Source of the DNA: an uncultured Roseicyclus sp.
Lineage (GTDB): Bacteria > Pseudomonadota > Alphaproteobacteria > Rhodobacterales > Rhodobacteraceae
Length of the DNA: 62,475 nt
NCBI GenBank assembly: GCA_937139335.1
Contig: CAKZPN010000059.1
Coordinates: forward strand, 1-62,475
Reading direction: 5' to 3'
The notes under the pieces were generated by a model that was not told the origin of the DNA, made no database searches, and saw only the letters and a list, made by a program, of their open reading frames with translations. A program made the translations under genes and the position numbers. Shown here piece after piece: positions 7,856 through 18,549 of this stretch. Within the stretch, counting starts at the first letter, position 1; every line of letters begins with the position of its first letter.

Positions 7856-8791
7856 TCAGATGGTGGGGGCGTTCGGCGGCGGCGTGACCGGCTTCTTGCG
7901 CCGCGCCTCGCGCCAGGTGACGATGGTGACGGAGGCGATGATCATCGCGCCCCCCAGCATCACGAACGCATCCGCCGGCTCGCCGAAGACCACGACGCCG
8001 AGCAGCGTGGCCCAGATCAGCTGCAGGAAGGTCACGGGCTGCGTCACGGTCAGCGGCGCCTTGGAAAAGGCCAGCGACATCGCGTAGTGCCCGCCGGTGG
8101 CGAAGACCGCCGTCAGCGACAGCCAGCCCAGTTCGCGCCAGCCGATCGGCACCCAGACCGCCAGCGCGTAGGGGAGCAGCACGACCGGCACAACGACCGA
8201 GAGCATGAAGACCACGACTTCGGGCCGGGCGCGGTCGGTGAGGATCTTGGCCATGAAGTAGCTGGCGGCCATGGCCACGGCTGTGACCAGCATCGCGATA
8301 TGGCCCGGGTCGATCTCGCGGAAGCCGGGCCGCACGATGATGAGTGTGCCCACAAAGGCAGCAACGGCAGCCCCGATCCGCCAGGGGCCGAGCCGTTCTT
8401 TCAGTAGAACGACGGCCAGCAGCATCACGTAGATGGGGTTGAGGTAGTTCAGCGCCGTGACATCCGCGATCGGGATGCGCGCCATGGCGAAGAACCACAA
8501 GATCACCGCCACGGAATGGCACAGCCCGCGCAGCCCGAAGAGGCCCCAGGTCTTGCGGTCGAGCCTTGCCGCCCGCACCGCGGGCACCATCGGGATCAGG
8601 AAAACCAGCCCCAACGCATAGCGCAGGAAGGCCGATTGCCCGGCCGGAATTTCCGTGCCGACCATCTTCACGGTCGCCGACACCGCCACGAAGCACAGGC
8701 CGGTGACGATCATCCAGATCATTCCGGCCAGCGGTTGCACGGCGGCCGCCGGGGGGCGCGAAACAGGCGGTGTGTCCGGGCTGGGGGCCAT
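7856..8791 (-). CDS. EamA/DMT-family exporter
   Basis: A 311-aa inner-membrane protein with about ten hydrophobic segments in two EamA repeats, each ending in a typical ALNYLNPIYVMLLAVVLLKERL or TQPVTFLQLIWATLLGVVVFGE pattern. The drug/metabolite transporter superfamily exports amino acids, nucleobases or other metabolites; the substrate cannot be told here. The N-terminus is Pro-rich and cytoplasmic. The ATG at 8791 is the only plausible start. It lies downstream of argO on the same strand (39-nt gap). Confidence 0.9.
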   Translation of the reverse strand: MAPSPDTPPVSRPPAAAVQPLAGMIWMIVTGLCFVAVSATVKMVGTEIPAGQSAFLRYALGLVFLIPMVPAVRAARLDRKTWGLFGLRGLCHSVAVILWFFAMARIPIADVTALNYLNPIYVMLLAVVLLKERLGPWRIGAAVAAFVGTLIIVRPGFREIDPGHIAMLVTAVAMAASYFMAKILTDRARPEVVVFMLSVVVPVVLLPYALAVWVPIGWRELGWLSLTAVFATGGHYAMSLAFSKAPLTVTQPVTFLQLIWATLLGVVVFGEPADAFVMLGGAMIIASVTIVTWREARRKKPVTPPPNAPTI

Positions 8792-8830
8792 GCCCTTGAC
8801 ATGGCGCAGCGCGCCGGGAGTGTCCAGCGA

Positions 8831-9436
8831 TCAGGCGGCCAGCGCCAGTTTCACGGCCAGCGCCAGCATGGTCACGCCGACGACGGCGTCCAGGACACGC
8901 CACGCCTTGGGGCGCGCGAAAACCGGCGCCAGCCCGCGCGCGCCGTAGCCGAGCAGCATGAAGAACAGGACGGAGGCAGTCAGCGCACCCGCGCCGAACA
9001 GCCAGCGCCCTGCGCCGTAGGTCGCCGCCACCGCGCCGATCAGGCCCACCGTGTCGAGGTAGACATGCGGGTTCGCCCAGGTGAGCAGGAGGGTGGTGAC
9101 GAGCGCCGCGCGCAGGCTTTGCTCGGCCAGGCCACCCGCCTCCAACGCCTCGGTGGTGGTCAACGCTGCACGCAGGCTGCGTGCCCCGTAGATGACGAGA
9201 AAGGCGGCCCCGCCCCATCGCATCGCCTCGATGGCCCAGGGCGCGCGGGCGGCCACCGCGCCGAAGCCCGCGACGCCGCCAAAGATCAGGACAGCCTCCG
9301 ACAGGCAACAGACCGTGACCACCGCACCGACATGCGCGCGCCTGAGACCCTGCCGCAGGACAAAGGCGTTTTGTGCGCCGATGGCGAGGATCAGCGAGAA
9401 GGACAGGGCGAAGCCGGCAGCAAAGACGGTGGTCAT
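8831..9436 (-). CDS. argO: LysE/ArgO-family basic amino acid exporter
   Basis: A 201-aa inner-membrane protein of about six helices that should export arginine and/or lysine. Family marks are FSLILAIGAQNAFVLRQGLRRAHVGAV near the N-terminus and LLTWANPHVYLDTVGLIGAV in the middle. The ATG at 9436 has GGAG 6-7 nt upstream; ATG 9448 has no clear Shine-Dalgarno. It is divergent from an ArgP/LysG-type LysR gene 90 bp away, the standard arrangement in which the regulator senses the amino acid and activates the exporter. Confidence 0.9.
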   Translation of the reverse strand: MTTVFAAGFALSFSLILAIGAQNAFVLRQGLRRAHVGAVVTVCCLSEAVLIFGGVAGFGAVAARAPWAIEAMRWGGAAFLVIYGARSLRAALTTTEALEAGGLAEQSLRAALVTTLLLTWANPHVYLDTVGLIGAVAATYGAGRWLFGAGALTASVLFFMLLGYGARGLAPVFARPKAWRVLDAVVGVTMLALAVKLALAA

Positions 9437-9526
9437 GGGCGGCTCCATCAACGGGTCGCCGCACCGACTAGGGCCGCCAGCGCCATCAGTCTAGCGCAAT
9501 TGCCTGCTGAGGCATAAGCTGCTCTA

Positions 9527-10405
9527 ATGATCGACAGCGCCGCCCTTGCCGCCTTTGCTGCCGTCCTGCACACCGGCTCGTTCGAGGCGGCGGCCGGGCG
9601 GCTTCGCGTCACGCAATCGGCCGTATCGCAACGGGTGAAGACATTGGAGGAGGCTCTGGGCACAACCCTCATCCGCCGGACGCGGCCCGCCACGCCCACG
9701 GACGCCGGGCGGCGTCTCTTGTCCCACGCCGAGACGCTGGGGTTGCTGGAGCGGGAGCTGGCGCGCGAACTGGCGTGGCTGGCGGCCCCGCGCGCGACCC
9801 CGGTGCGGATCGCGGTGACGGCCGACAGCCTCGCGACCTGGGTGCTGCCGGCGCTCGCCACGGTCGAGGGGCTGCTCTACGATCTCGTGATCGACGACCA
9901 GGATCATTCCGCCGACCTGCTACGCGCGGGCGAGGTCGCGGCGGCGATCACCGCCTCGGCCCGTCCTGTTTCGGGATGCGATGCGCTGCCGCTCGGGCAC
10001 CTGCGCTACATCGCCTTTGCCGCGCCGGGGTTCGTCGCTGCGCACTTCGCGCACGGTGTCACGGCCGAGGCGCTGGCCGCCGCCCCGGCGCTGACCTTCA
10101 ACCGCAAGGACCGGCTGCAGCGCGCCTGGGCCGAGGCCGCGACCGGCGCACGCGGGCCGCTCCTGACCCATTATCTCGGCTCGACCCATGGCATCACCGA
10201 GGCCGCCTGCGCCGGGCTGGGCTGGGCGGTGAACCCCGACTGCCTGATCGCGCCGTTGATCGCGGAGGGGCGGCTGGTCGACCTCGACCCGGCCACGCGG
10301 ATCGAGACGCCGCTGTTCTGGCAGGTGCCCCGGCAGAACACCGCCGCGCTGGCCGACCTCACGCGCGCCCTGCGGCGGGCCGCGCCGGGACTGCGGCAGA
10401 CTTAG
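9527..10405 (+). CDS. argP: ArgP/LysG-type LysR transcription regulator
   Basis: The 292-aa LysR regulator has its winged HTH at residues about 3-60 (LAAFAAVLHTGSFEAAAGRLRVTQSAVSQRVKTLEEALG). The effector domain carries the IciA/ArgP-type signatures TADSLATWVLPAL and ALTFNRKDRLQRAWAEA. It should bind lysine or arginine and activate the divergent argO. The 90-bp intergenic region 9437-9526 must hold its operator; it is AT-richer near 9490-9525. It ends 25 bp from convergent nlpD. Confidence 0.88.
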   Translation: MIDSAALAAFAAVLHTGSFEAAAGRLRVTQSAVSQRVKTLEEALGTTLIRRTRPATPTDAGRRLLSHAETLGLLERELARELAWLAAPRATPVRIAVTADSLATWVLPALATVEGLLYDLVIDDQDHSADLLRAGEVAAAITASARPVSGCDALPLGHLRYIAFAAPGFVAAHFAHGVTAEALAAAPALTFNRKDRLQRAWAEAATGARGPLLTHYLGSTHGITEAACAGLGWAVNPDCLIAPLIAEGRLVDLDPATRIETPLFWQVPRQNTAALADLTRALRRAAPGLRQT

Positions 10406-10430
10406 GGCAGGTGTCCGGACGAAGGCTGGC

Positions 10431-11549
10431 CTAGGGCAAATATTGTGTCGGGTTCACCGCCTCGAACCCGCGGCGCACCTCGAAGTGGAGGAACGACGGG
10501 TCGCCCGGCCCGACCTCGGCGATCGCCTGGCCCTGGGTGACGCTGTCGCCGCGCGCGACGGTGATGTTGCGGATATTGGCATAGACCGACAGCAATCCGT
10601 CGGAGTGGCGCACCACGAGGATCGGGATCTGGTCGGTGTCCTGCGTGATCGCCGCGACCTCGCCGGCGCCGGCCGCGCGCACCGTCGTGCCGGTCGCCGC
10701 GCCGATGTCGATGCCTTCGTTGCCGCTGCCGTAAGGCCGGATGATGCTGCCCGAGACCGGCATCGAGAACCGCGCCGAGGAGGCGGCCGGAGCGGCCGGC
10801 TGCGGGGTCGGTGTGGGCGCTGCGGCCGGGGCGGCGGGCTGGTTGCCGCTGGGCGGCAGTGTCGCCTGCTGGATCGGTTCCGGCAGCGGCGTGGCCGAGG
10901 ACGGCGGCAACGGCGCGACGGTGCTGCCCGGAACGCTCGCGGCAGGAGCAGCGGAGGCCTCTTCCACCACCAGCGGAATGATCAGGTATTGTCCCTCGCG
11001 CACGGCAAGGTCGGGGCCGAGCCCGTTCCACTCCGCCAGCGAGCGGACCGAAACGCTGTAGAGCCGCGCGATGGAATAGGCGGTTTCGCCACGGCCGACG
11101 CGGTGGCGCACCGGCTCCTGCCCGGTCTGCACGGCGACGGACGGACCGGCGCCGGTGCCCTGGCGCGCTTCGGCCGCGTCAATGGCGCCCGAGGCGATGC
11201 TGGCGATATCGGTTCCGCCGGCGGTGCCGATGCGGCGCGGCAGGGCCAGAACCTCGTCATCGCGGAGCACGTCCGAGGCCTGTCGGCCATTGAAGCGGGC
11301 CAGTTCCTCGGCGTCCATGCCGATGCGCGAGGCGACGCTCGCGACGGTATCACCGCGGCGCGCGACGGCGACCTGGTAGCTTTCGTAGGTGATGAGCCCA
11401 CGGGCATCGGGCGCGGGGCGCGGGGCCGTGGCGCCGGTGCCGCGGGTGGAAATCCGGTCGGGGCGCAGGTCGAAGTCGAGGTCGGAGCCGACGCAACCCG
11501 CCAGCAGCGGAACGCACAGGGCAAGGGCAATCAGGGAGGCGCGGGGCAT
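10431..11549 (-). CDS. nlpD: NlpD-like lipoprotein (two LysM + degenerate M23/LytM domain)
   Basis: A 372-aa envelope lipoprotein with lipobox LLAGC (Cys19), LysM repeats at about residues 60-105 and 147-192 for peptidoglycan binding, a long Pro/Ala linker, and a C-terminal M23 domain (about 265-372). The first zinc ligand of active M23 peptidases is replaced (NEGIDIGA in place of HxGxD), as in E. coli NlpD, so an amidase activator role is more likely than hydrolysis. LHFEVRRGFEAVNPTQYL closes the domain. The ATG at 11549 puts the signal at the N-terminus. It lies downstream of pcm and surE. Confidence 0.88.
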   Translation of the reverse strand: MPRASLIALALCVPLLAGCVGSDLDFDLRPDRISTRGTGATAPRPAPDARGLITYESYQVAVARRGDTVASVASRIGMDAEELARFNGRQASDVLRDDEVLALPRRIGTAGGTDIASIASGAIDAAEARQGTGAGPSVAVQTGQEPVRHRVGRGETAYSIARLYSVSVRSLAEWNGLGPDLAVREGQYLIIPLVVEEASAAPAASVPGSTVAPLPPSSATPLPEPIQQATLPPSGNQPAAPAAAPTPTPQPAAPAASSARFSMPVSGSIIRPYGSGNEGIDIGAATGTTVRAAGAGEVAAITQDTDQIPILVVRHSDGLLSVYANIRNITVARGDSVTQGQAIAEVGPGDPSFLHFEVRRGFEAVNPTQYLP

Positions 11550-11703
11550 CGCTCGGGTCTTCCTCAAGGTCGTGGCCGTCGCGCGGCCTTGCATCCATAG
11601 ATCGTTGCCCCGGTCGCCGGGGGTCGTGTCCTGCCGCGCTTCTACATCGAAACGCGCCTGCGGATAAAGCCCCGCGGCACGGAATCGCCGATGCGACATC
11701 GGG

Positions 11704-12354
11704 TCAGTCGCGCGGCAGCCCGTCGATCAGGGGCACGAAGCGCACCGGCAGCAGCTCTTCGTAGTCGAAACCGCTGGCATCCTCGCGGCGCGTGACCTTG
11801 ATCAGGCTCTGCACCGCGTCGGACTGGCCCACCGGCACGACCATCACGCCACCGGGTTTCAGCTGCTGCAACAATGGCCCCGGCGGGTCTTCCGCGGCCG
11901 CGGTCACGAGGATGCGGTCGAAGGGCCCCTGTTCGGGCAGGCCGAAGCTGCCGTCGCCGGTCAGCACGGTGATGTTGGTCAGGCCCAGTTGCGTAAACCG
12001 GATCTCGGCCTCGCGGGTGAGCGTGCGGAAGCGGTCGATGGTGTAGACCCGCCGCGCCAGCTCGCTCAGGATCGCGGCCTGGTAGCCCGAGCCGGTGCCG
12101 ATCTCGAGCACGGTGTCGCGCGGCTGCACCCCCAGCGCCTGTGTCATCAGACCGACCACCGAGGGTTGGCTGATCGTCTGCCCCGAGGCGATGGGCAGCG
12201 GCATGTCCTCATAGGCGCGGGTGGCGAAATGACCCTGCACGAAGGCGCCGCGGTCGATCACCTCCATCGCCTTCAGCACGCGCTGGTCTGTCACCCCCTT
12301 GGAGCGGAGCTGAAACAGGAATTGCATCTTGCGCGTGGCCTCGTCGGGGGTCAT
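11704..12354 (-). CDS. pcm: Protein-L-isoaspartate O-methyltransferase
   Basis: A 216-aa cytoplasmic SAM-dependent enzyme that methylates L-isoaspartyl residues for repair. It shows the PCMT pattern: ALWTATE-like substrate region ([33 protein letters not shown]), SAM motif [20 protein letters not shown] and post-motifs [27 protein letters not shown]. Its start overlaps the surE stop by 4 nt (ATGA), so the two are translationally coupled, as in the classic surE-pcm-nlpD cluster. Confidence 0.95.
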   Translation of the reverse strand: MTPDEATRKMQFLFQLRSKGVTDQRVLKAMEVIDRGAFVQGHFATRAYEDMPLPIASGQTISQPSVVGLMTQALGVQPRDTVLEIGTGSGYQAAILSELARRVYTIDRFRTLTREAEIRFTQLGLTNITVLTGDGSFGLPEQGPFDRILVTAAAEDPPGPLLQQLKPGGVMVVPVGQSDAVQSLIKVTRREDASGFDYEELLPVRFVPLIDGLPRD

Positions 12355-13136
12355 TCGATCGCGGCCCTCAGCGCGTCCAGCCGGTCATGGGCGGTGAGAT
12401 CGGCCCGCAGCGGCGTGACCGAGATGTAGCCGTCGAGATTGGCGTGGGCGTCCGAGCCGGGTTCGGTCGGCACGTCCTGCCGCCCGCCCTTGATCCACAG
12501 GAAGCGGCGGCCGTTTGGCGCGACATGCGGCTCCACCCCGAAGCGGGTCTCGCGCCGGTAGCCCTGGGCGGTAACGCGGGTGCCGCGCACCTCGGTGGCG
12601 GGCAGGGGCGGGAAATTCACGTTGTAGAACACGCGGTAATCGGTCTGATCCCAATGGCCGTTGTCGAGGAGCTTGCGGACCACGCCTGCGCCATGCTGAG
12701 CCGCCGCCTCGAACCCATTGTCGAGGGTGACGTTGCCGGGGCCGTAATATTGCGACAGGGCGATCGCCGGCAGGCCCTGCAGCGCCGCCTCCATCGCGCC
12801 GCCGATAGTGCCGGAATAAAGCACGTTCTCGGCCGCGTTGTTGCCCCGGTTCACGCCCGAGAGCACGAGGTCGGGAGGGCTGTCTCGGAGCACGTCGTAG
12901 AGCCCTGCCAGCACGCAATCGGCGGGCGAGCCCTCGGCGGCGAAGCGGCGCGGGCCAAGCTCGGCGATCATCGTGGGGTGGACGTAGGAGATGCAATGCG
13001 CGACCCCCGATTGCTCGAAGGCGGGCGCCACCGTCCAGACCTCGCCCTCCGGCCCCGCGATCTCGGCCGCGATGGCCTCCAGCACCTTGAGGCCAGGGGC
13101 GTTGATGCCGTCGTCGTTGGTGATGAGGATGCGCAT
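12351..13136 (-). CDS. surE: 5'/3'-nucleotidase SurE
   Basis: A 261-aa metal-dependent nucleotidase. The N-terminal [16 protein letters not shown] holds the paired Asp metal ligands, followed by APAFEQSG and GTPADCV-like ([12 protein letters not shown]) and [10 protein letters not shown], all SurE signatures. It is the first gene of the surE-pcm-nlpD cluster and its stop overlaps the pcm start. The gene is preceded by a 126-bp spacer after the TspO-like gene, which probably contains its own promoter. Confidence 0.95.
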   Translation of the reverse strand: MRILITNDDGINAPGLKVLEAIAAEIAGPEGEVWTVAPAFEQSGVAHCISYVHPTMIAELGPRRFAAEGSPADCVLAGLYDVLRDSPPDLVLSGVNRGNNAAENVLYSGTIGGAMEAALQGLPAIALSQYYGPGNVTLDNGFEAAAQHGAGVVRKLLDNGHWDQTDYRVFYNVNFPPLPATEVRGTRVTAQGYRRETRFGVEPHVAPNGRRFLWIKGGRQDVPTEPGSDAHANLDGYISVTPLRADLTAHDRLDALRAAIE

Positions 13137-13262
13137 GGGGTCTCCGGCAGGGGGCGTCGCTCCTTGCCGGTCTAGCGGCTGGGGTCCGACCCGGCAAGGT
13201 GCGGGGCCGGATCGCGGACGCTGACGTCGAGCCCCCGGATTATTCGTGAACCAAAGGTGGTG

Positions 13263-13991
13263 TCAGGCCCTGATGTCGCGCACGGCCAGCGCGAGGAGCG
13301 CTGCGGCGCCGAGCCCGGCGGCAATTCCCAACGCGGTGGCACCGTTCGTCACCACGATGCCGACCAGCGCCCAGGCGACGGCGAGCGGGTAGGCGGGCGT
13401 GTGCAGGCGCATGGCGAGCGTGATGGAGAGGATCAGGGCGAGCGCCAGCATCGCCCAGCCGACCGCGGCCGGGCTGCCGACCCCGTAGCCCATCAGAACG
13501 CTGCCAAGCGCGACGCAGGAGGCCGCGGTGAGCCAGCCCGCGTAGAGGCCGAGTGGCAGCGCGTTCCACCAACGGTCTCGGGACGGGGCGCGCAGCAGCG
13601 CCCAGAGCGCGCCCACCAGCATCACCCAGATCAGGACCGTGGCGGTGACGGGCGCCATGGTCGCGACCGAGAGCCAGGAAGCGCCGACGGCGAGGCTCAG
13701 GAACAGGCCCCAGCGTCCCGTATCCCAGTCGCGCGCGGTGTCGCGGCGAACCAAGCCAAAGCCCGCGTGGGCCAGAAGCCACAGGTAGATCACGCCCCAG
13801 ATCGAGAAGGCGTAGCCGGCGGGCTGGATCGGCGGGTTTTCCACCGCAACCGGCATCTGCGCCGGGTCGAAACCCGAGAACGGCGGCGCGACGAACGGCG
13901 ACAGCGCGAAGGCGATGGCCGCGACCAGCACCAGCACCGCCTTCAGCTTGGCGGTGTCCTGCGGGTCGTCGGGGCGTTCGAGATCAGTCAA
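13263..13991 (-). CDS. TspO/MBR-like membrane protein (TTG start)
   Basis: The 242-aa polytopic membrane protein has about seven hydrophobic segments. The pattern [27 protein letters not shown], with conserved Trp and aromatic residues, resembles the long bacterial tryptophan-rich sensory (TspO-like) proteins. The start is inferred: TTG at 13991 gives [10 protein letters not shown] and has GAGGGA 6-7 nt upstream; the only upstream ATG (14066) lies deep inside serS. The gene therefore overlaps the serS stop by 8 nt. Tetrapyrrole or lipid-ligand binding is known for the family but not visible here. Confidence 0.7.
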   Translation of the reverse strand: MTDLERPDDPQDTAKLKAVLVLVAAIAFALSPFVAPPFSGFDPAQMPVAVENPPIQPAGYAFSIWGVIYLWLLAHAGFGLVRRDTARDWDTGRWGLFLSLAVGASWLSVATMAPVTATVLIWVMLVGALWALLRAPSRDRWWNALPLGLYAGWLTAASCVALGSVLMGYGVGSPAAVGWAMLALALILSITLAMRLHTPAYPLAVAWALVGIVVTNGATALGIAAGLGAAALLALAVRDIRA

Positions 13992-15276
13992 GGGTTCCCT
14001 CGGGGGTGATGCGGGTTTTCCCGCCCATGTAGGCGTGCAACGCTTGCGGCAGCACCACCGTTCCATCGGCCTGCTGGCCGTTCTCGAGCACCGCGATCAG
14101 GCAGCGACCGACGGCGAGGCCCGACCCGTTCAGCGTGTGCAGGAACTCCGGCTTGCCGCCGCCCGCGGGGCGGAAACGTGCGTTCATCCGCCGCGCCTGG
14201 AAGTCGCCGCAGGTCGAGACGGAGGAGATTTCGCGGTAGGTGTTCTGCCCCGGCAGCCAGGCCTCGATGTCATAGGTGCGGCGTGCGCCAAAGCCCATGT
14301 CGCCGGTGCAGAGGACGATAGTTCTGTACGGGATTTCAAGGCGTTCAAGGATGCCCTCGGCACATCGGAGCATCCGCTGCTGCTCGTCGTCCGAGTGGTC
14401 GGGACGGGTGATCGAGACCATCTCGACCTTCTCGAACTGGTGCTGGCGCAGCATGCCGGAGGTGTCGCGGCCCGCGCTGCCGGCCTCGGAGCGGAAGCAC
14501 AGCGAATGGGCGGTGAAGCGGTGGGGCAGGTCGGTCTCTTCGAGGATCTCGCCCGCGACGATGTTGGTCAGGCTGACCTCGGAGGTGGGGATCAGCCACC
14601 AGCCGTTGGTGGTTTGGTAGCTGTCCTCGCCGAACTTGGGCAGCTGGCCGGTGCCGAACATGGTCTCGTCGCGGACGAGGACGGGGCCGTTGATTTCGGT
14701 CAACCCGTTCTCAAGTGTATGAATATCCAGCATGAATTGCGCGAGCGCACGGTGGAGGCGGGCGACGGCGCCCTGCATCACCACGAAGCGCGAGCCGGAG
14801 AGTTTGGCGGCGGTCTCGAAGTCGAGGCCGGGTTTTGCGCCGGGGATGTCGAAGTGCTCGCGGGGCGTGAAATCGAAGTCGCGGGGGGTGCCCCAGCGGT
14901 GGATTTCGACGTTGCCGGCCTCGTCCGCGCCGTCGGGGACATCGTCGTAGGGCAGGTTGGGGAGCGCGGCGAGGAGGTCGCGGAGGGCCGCGTCCTTGTC
15001 CTTCGCCTCCTCCTCCAGCCGGGAGATTTCGTCTTTCTTTTCAGAGACAAGCGCACGCAGACGCTCGAATTCCGCCTCGTCGCCGCGGGCCTTGGCGGCG
15101 CCCACGTCCTTGCTGGCCGCGTTGCGGTCGGCCTGCGCGGTTTCCGAGGCCTGGATGCAGGCGCGCCGCTCTTCATCCAGCGCGAGGATGGCGGGCGATT
15201 GCGGTGCCATGCCCCGGCGCGCGAGGGCGGCGTCGAAGGCAGCGGGGTTGTCTCGGATGGCGCGGATGTCGTGCAT
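13984..15276 (-). CDS. serS: Seryl-tRNA synthetase
   Basis: A 430-aa class II aminoacyl-tRNA synthetase. An N-terminal coiled-coil arm (residues about 30-110, rich in Glu, Lys and Arg) contacts tRNA-Ser. The catalytic core contains motif 2 ([32 protein letters not shown]) and motif 3 ([18 protein letters not shown]). The ATG at 15276 gives the standard [11 protein letters not shown] start. It is divergent from yajC across a 294-bp region. Confidence 0.97.
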   Translation of the reverse strand: MHDIRAIRDNPAAFDAALARRGMAPQSPAILALDEERRACIQASETAQADRNAASKDVGAAKARGDEAEFERLRALVSEKKDEISRLEEEAKDKDAALRDLLAALPNLPYDDVPDGADEAGNVEIHRWGTPRDFDFTPREHFDIPGAKPGLDFETAAKLSGSRFVVMQGAVARLHRALAQFMLDIHTLENGLTEINGPVLVRDETMFGTGQLPKFGEDSYQTTNGWWLIPTSEVSLTNIVAGEILEETDLPHRFTAHSLCFRSEAGSAGRDTSGMLRQHQFEKVEMVSITRPDHSDDEQQRMLRCAEGILERLEIPYRTIVLCTGDMGFGARRTYDIEAWLPGQNTYREISSVSTCGDFQARRMNARFRPAGGGKPEFLHTLNGSGLAVGRCLIAVLENGQQADGTVVLPQALHAYMGGKTRITPEGTLD

Positions 15277-15570
15277 GGCGGCCTCGGTCTCGGCTGTGGT
15301 CGGGCGCGGTATGCCAGAGAGGGGGGCAGGGGGGAAGGGGGACACAGGCTGTGCACAATGCGTACACACCCGGTACATACGCGGGGAGGTAGTGAGCGTG
15401 GCGAGCCCCGCCCCACGATGTCGCAGCCGTCCCTCTTGCCGCGCCTCACCCCTGCGCCCATCTGAGCCGGACCGCGCCTTGCCTTCGACGGGGACGCTCA
15501 GTAGGGTGCGCCGGATTTCGACAGGGGCAGCGTGCGCGCGCCCGATACGCCACAAAGGACCGCACCGACC
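15277..15570. other. Divergent promoter region between serS and yajC
   Basis: This 294-nt spacer should hold the serS (minus) and yajC (plus) promoters. The segment 15345-15400 (GGCTGTGCACAATGCGTACA and following) is less GC-rich and looks promoter-like. No tRNA, riboswitch or convincing small gene was recognised. Confidence 0.4.
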
Positions 15571-15858
15571 ATGGAAGCCTTCGCCCAGTTCGTTCCCCTG
15601 ATCCTGATCTTCGTGATCATGTATTTCCTGCTGATCCGCCCGCAGCAAAAGAAGGTGAAGGATCACCAGGCGATGATCGGGGCGCTGCGCCGGGGCGACG
15701 AGGTCGTGACGGCGGGCGGGTTGATCGGGAAGATCACCAAGGTGAAGGACGACGCCGAGGTCGAGGTCGAACTGGCGACCGGGCTGAAGGTGCGCGTGGT
15801 GCGCGCGACGATTGCGCAGGTCCGCTCCAAGACCGAGCCGGCAGCGGCCAACGACTGA
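15571..15858 (+). CDS. yajC: Sec translocon accessory subunit YajC
   Basis: A 95-aa protein with one N-terminal transmembrane helix ([25 protein letters not shown]) and a small cytoplasmic domain ([17 protein letters not shown]). YajC joins SecDF in the holotranslocon. The ATG at 15571 is preferred over an upstream in-frame start at 15532. It heads the yajC-secD-secF operon, with a 50-nt gap to secD. Confidence 0.95.
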   Translation: MEAFAQFVPLILIFVIMYFLLIRPQQKKVKDHQAMIGALRRGDEVVTAGGLIGKITKVKDDAEVEVELATGLKVRVVRATIAQVRSKTEPAAAND

Positions 15859-15908
15859 GCGCGCCCGACCGCGATCCCTGACACGACGGCCGAAAGGGCC
15901 CTGACACC

Positions 15909-17576
15909 ATGTTGCAGATCCCGCTCTGGAACCGGCTGATGATCCTCCTCGTGGTGCTGGCGGGGCTCGCCTATGCGATGCCCAACCTGTTCTACGACCG
16001 GGTGGAGCGGCATAACGACGCCGCCGCCGTGGTCGAGGAGACGGGGGCTACGACCGACGTGCTGGAGGCCGAGCGCGCGCTCTGGCCCGATTTCCTGCCC
16101 TCGTCGCTGGTGAACCTCGGGCTCGACCTGCGGGGCGGCGCACATCTGCTGGCCGAGGTGCAGGTGCAGGACGTCTACGAGGCGCGGATGGACGGGCTCT
16201 GGCCCGATGTGCGCGACGCGCTGCGCGATGTGCGCGACGAGGTCGGCACGATCCGGCGCGAGGATGCCCCGGCGGGCGAGTTGCGCGTGCGCATCAGCCG
16301 GCCCGAGGGAATCGCCGCCGCCGTTGCCGCGGTACGCGAATTGGCGACGCCGGTGGCGAGCCTGACCGGGATCGGGTCGCCCACGCTGGACGTGCGGGGC
16401 GAGAACGACACAATCTTCGTGACGCTGTCCGAGGCGGAGCGGCAGGCGACGGACGACCGCACGATGCAGCAATCGGTCGAGATCGTGCGCCGCCGCGTCG
16501 ACGAGGCCGGCACGCGCGAGCCGACGATCCAGCGCCAGGGCGCCGACCGCGTTCTGATCCAGGTGCCGGGCATCGGGTCGGCGCAGGAGCTGAAGGACCT
16601 GATCGGGACCACGGCGCGGCTGACCTTCCACCCGGTGGTGGGGCGGACGCAGGAGGCGGAGGCGGATGTCGATGCGCGGCAGATCCTGCTGCCGGCGATG
16701 GACGAGCCGGGTGCTTTCTATATCCTGGAACAGACGCCGGTGGTGACGGGCGACGACCTGGTGGACGCGCAGCCGGCCTTTGACCAGCAAAGCGGGCAGC
16801 CATCGGTAACGTTCCGCTTCGACCCGTCGGGCGCGCGCGAGTTCGGCACCTTCACCTCGGCCAATGTGGGCGCGCCCTTTGCCATCGTCCTGGACGAGGA
16901 GGTGATTTCGGCCCCGGTGATCCGGCAGGCGATCACAGGCGGGTCGGGGCAGATCACCGGCAATTTCACGGTCGAGTCCTCGACGGAGCTGGCCGTGCTG
17001 CTGCGCGCGGGCGCGCTGCCGGCCGAGATGGTGTTCCTGGAGGAGCGGACCATCGGGCCGGAGCTGGGCGCCGACAGCATCGCGGCGGGCGAGATGGCGG
17101 CGCTGGTGGCCTTTTCTGCAGTGCTGATCTTCATGGTGCTGAGCTACGGATTGTTCGGCGTCTTCGCGGGCTTTGCCCTGATCCTGAACGTCGGGCTGAT
17201 CTTTGGCGTGCTGAGCGTCATCGGCGCGACGCTGACGCTGCCGGGCATCGCGGGGATCGTGCTGACCATCGGCATGGCGGTCGACGCCAACGTGCTGGTG
17301 TTCGAGCGCATCCGCGAAGAGCTGAAGACCGCGCGGGGGCCGGCGCGCGCGATCGAGCTGGGCTATTCCCGCGCGCTCAGCGCCATCATCGACGCGAACC
17401 TGACGACCTTCATCATCGCCGTGATCCTGTTCACGCTCGGCTCCGGCCCGGTTCGCGGCTTTTCCGTCACGCTGGGGATCGGCATCCTCACGTCGGTCTT
17501 CACCGCGATCTACGTCACCCGCCTGTTGATCGTCACCTGGTTCGAGTGGCGTCGTCCCAAGCAAATCGAGGTCTGA
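15909..17576 (+). CDS. secD: Protein translocase subunit SecD
   Basis: A 555-aa RND-type inner-membrane protein that uses the proton gradient to pull secreted proteins through SecYEG. One N-terminal helix, [12 protein letters not shown] at the start of the large periplasmic region, and five C-terminal helices including [19 protein letters not shown] (the charged motif needed for proton flow) are all present. It is followed 4 nt later by secF. Confidence 0.97.
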   Translation: MLQIPLWNRLMILLVVLAGLAYAMPNLFYDRVERHNDAAAVVEETGATTDVLEAERALWPDFLPSSLVNLGLDLRGGAHLLAEVQVQDVYEARMDGLWPDVRDALRDVRDEVGTIRREDAPAGELRVRISRPEGIAAAVAAVRELATPVASLTGIGSPTLDVRGENDTIFVTLSEAERQATDDRTMQQSVEIVRRRVDEAGTREPTIQRQGADRVLIQVPGIGSAQELKDLIGTTARLTFHPVVGRTQEAEADVDARQILLPAMDEPGAFYILEQTPVVTGDDLVDAQPAFDQQSGQPSVTFRFDPSGAREFGTFTSANVGAPFAIVLDEEVISAPVIRQAITGGSGQITGNFTVESSTELAVLLRAGALPAEMVFLEERTIGPELGADSIAAGEMAALVAFSAVLIFMVLSYGLFGVFAGFALILNVGLIFGVLSVIGATLTLPGIAGIVLTIGMAVDANVLVFERIREELKTARGPARAIELGYSRALSAIIDANLTTFIIAVILFTLGSGPVRGFSVTLGIGILTSVFTAIYVTRLLIVTWFEWRRPKQIEV

Positions 17577-17580
17577 TCCG

Positions 17581-18549
17581 ATGCGCCTGCGCCTTGTTCC
17601 GCAAGAGACCAACATCGATTTCTTCAAGTTCGCCCGCGTGACGTTCGGCGCCTCGGTGGTGGCCATGGTGCTGTCGCTGGGCATCTGGTTCGCGATGGGC
17701 CTGAACTTCGGCATCGACTTCCTCGGCGGCACGACGATCCGCACGGAATCGGCGCAATCCGTGGATGTCGGTACCTACCGCTCGGCGCTCGAGGCGCTGG
17801 ACCTCGGCGATGTCACGATCACCGAGGTGTTCGACCCGACCTTCGGACCGGACGAGAACGTTGCGATGATCCGCATTCAGGCGCAGGCCGGGGAGGAGGC
17901 GGTGACGCCGGAGACCATCGTGCAGGTGGAGGACGCGCTGCGCGCCCTCGATCCGGCGATGGAGTTCCCGAGCGTGGAATCCGTCGGGCCGAAGGTGTCG
18001 GGCGAGTTGATCCAGACCGCCGTTCTGGCTGTGGTGGCCTCGCTGGGGGCGATCCTCGTCTATATCTGGCTGAGGTTCGAATGGCAGTTTTCCGTCGGCG
18101 CGGTGGCGGCGCTGATCCATGACATCGTGCTGACCATCGGGCTGTTCAGCCTGTTGCAGATCCGGTTCGACCTGGCCACCATCGCGGCGCTGCTGACGAT
18201 CGTGGGCTATTCGATCAACGACACCGTGGTGATCTTCGACCGACTGCGCGAGAACCTGATCAAGTTCAAGCAGCGCGATCTGCGCGACGTGATGAACCTG
18301 TCCGCGAACGAGACGCTGTCGCGGACGCTGATGACCAGCGGCACGACGCTGGTCGCGCTGCTGGCGCTGCTGGTGCTGGGCGGCGACGTGATCCGGGGCT
18401 TTGTCTTCGCGATCTTCTGGGGCGTGATCGTGGGCACCTATTCCTCAATCTACGTCGCCAAGAACGTGGTGCTGATGATCGGGGTCAAGCGCGACTGGTC
18501 CAAGCCCGACGCCAAGGCCGGAACGCAGTTTTCCAACATCGATGCCTGA
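17581..18549 (+). CDS. secF: Protein translocase subunit SecF
   Basis: A 322-aa partner of SecD with six transmembrane helices. Characteristic motifs are GLNFGIDFLGGTTI near the N-terminus, FEFPSVESVGPKVSGEL-type sequence before helix 2 and IVGYSINDTVVIFDRLREN in helix 4. The gene overlaps the next one (TauE/SafE) by 8 nt, indicating coupled translation. Confidence 0.97.
   Translation: MRLRLVPQETNIDFFKFARVTFGASVVAMVLSLGIWFAMGLNFGIDFLGGTTIRTESAQSVDVGTYRSALEALDLGDVTITEVFDPTFGPDENVAMIRIQAQAGEEAVTPETIVQVEDALRALDPAMEFPSVESVGPKVSGELIQTAVLAVVASLGAILVYIWLRFEWQFSVGAVAALIHDIVLTIGLFSLLQIRFDLATIAALLTIVGYSINDTVVIFDRLRENLIKFKQRDLRDVMNLSANETLSRTLMTSGTTLVALLALLVLGGDVIRGFVFAIFWGVIVGTYSSIYVAKNVVLMIGVKRDWSKPDAKAGTQFSNIDA

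Noticed and set aside
7011..9464. An 817-codon open frame covering the HAD-like gene and extending through two transporter genes
   Set aside because: Only the 7011-7703 part has family similarity; the rest is a shadow of the DMT and argO genes on the same strand.
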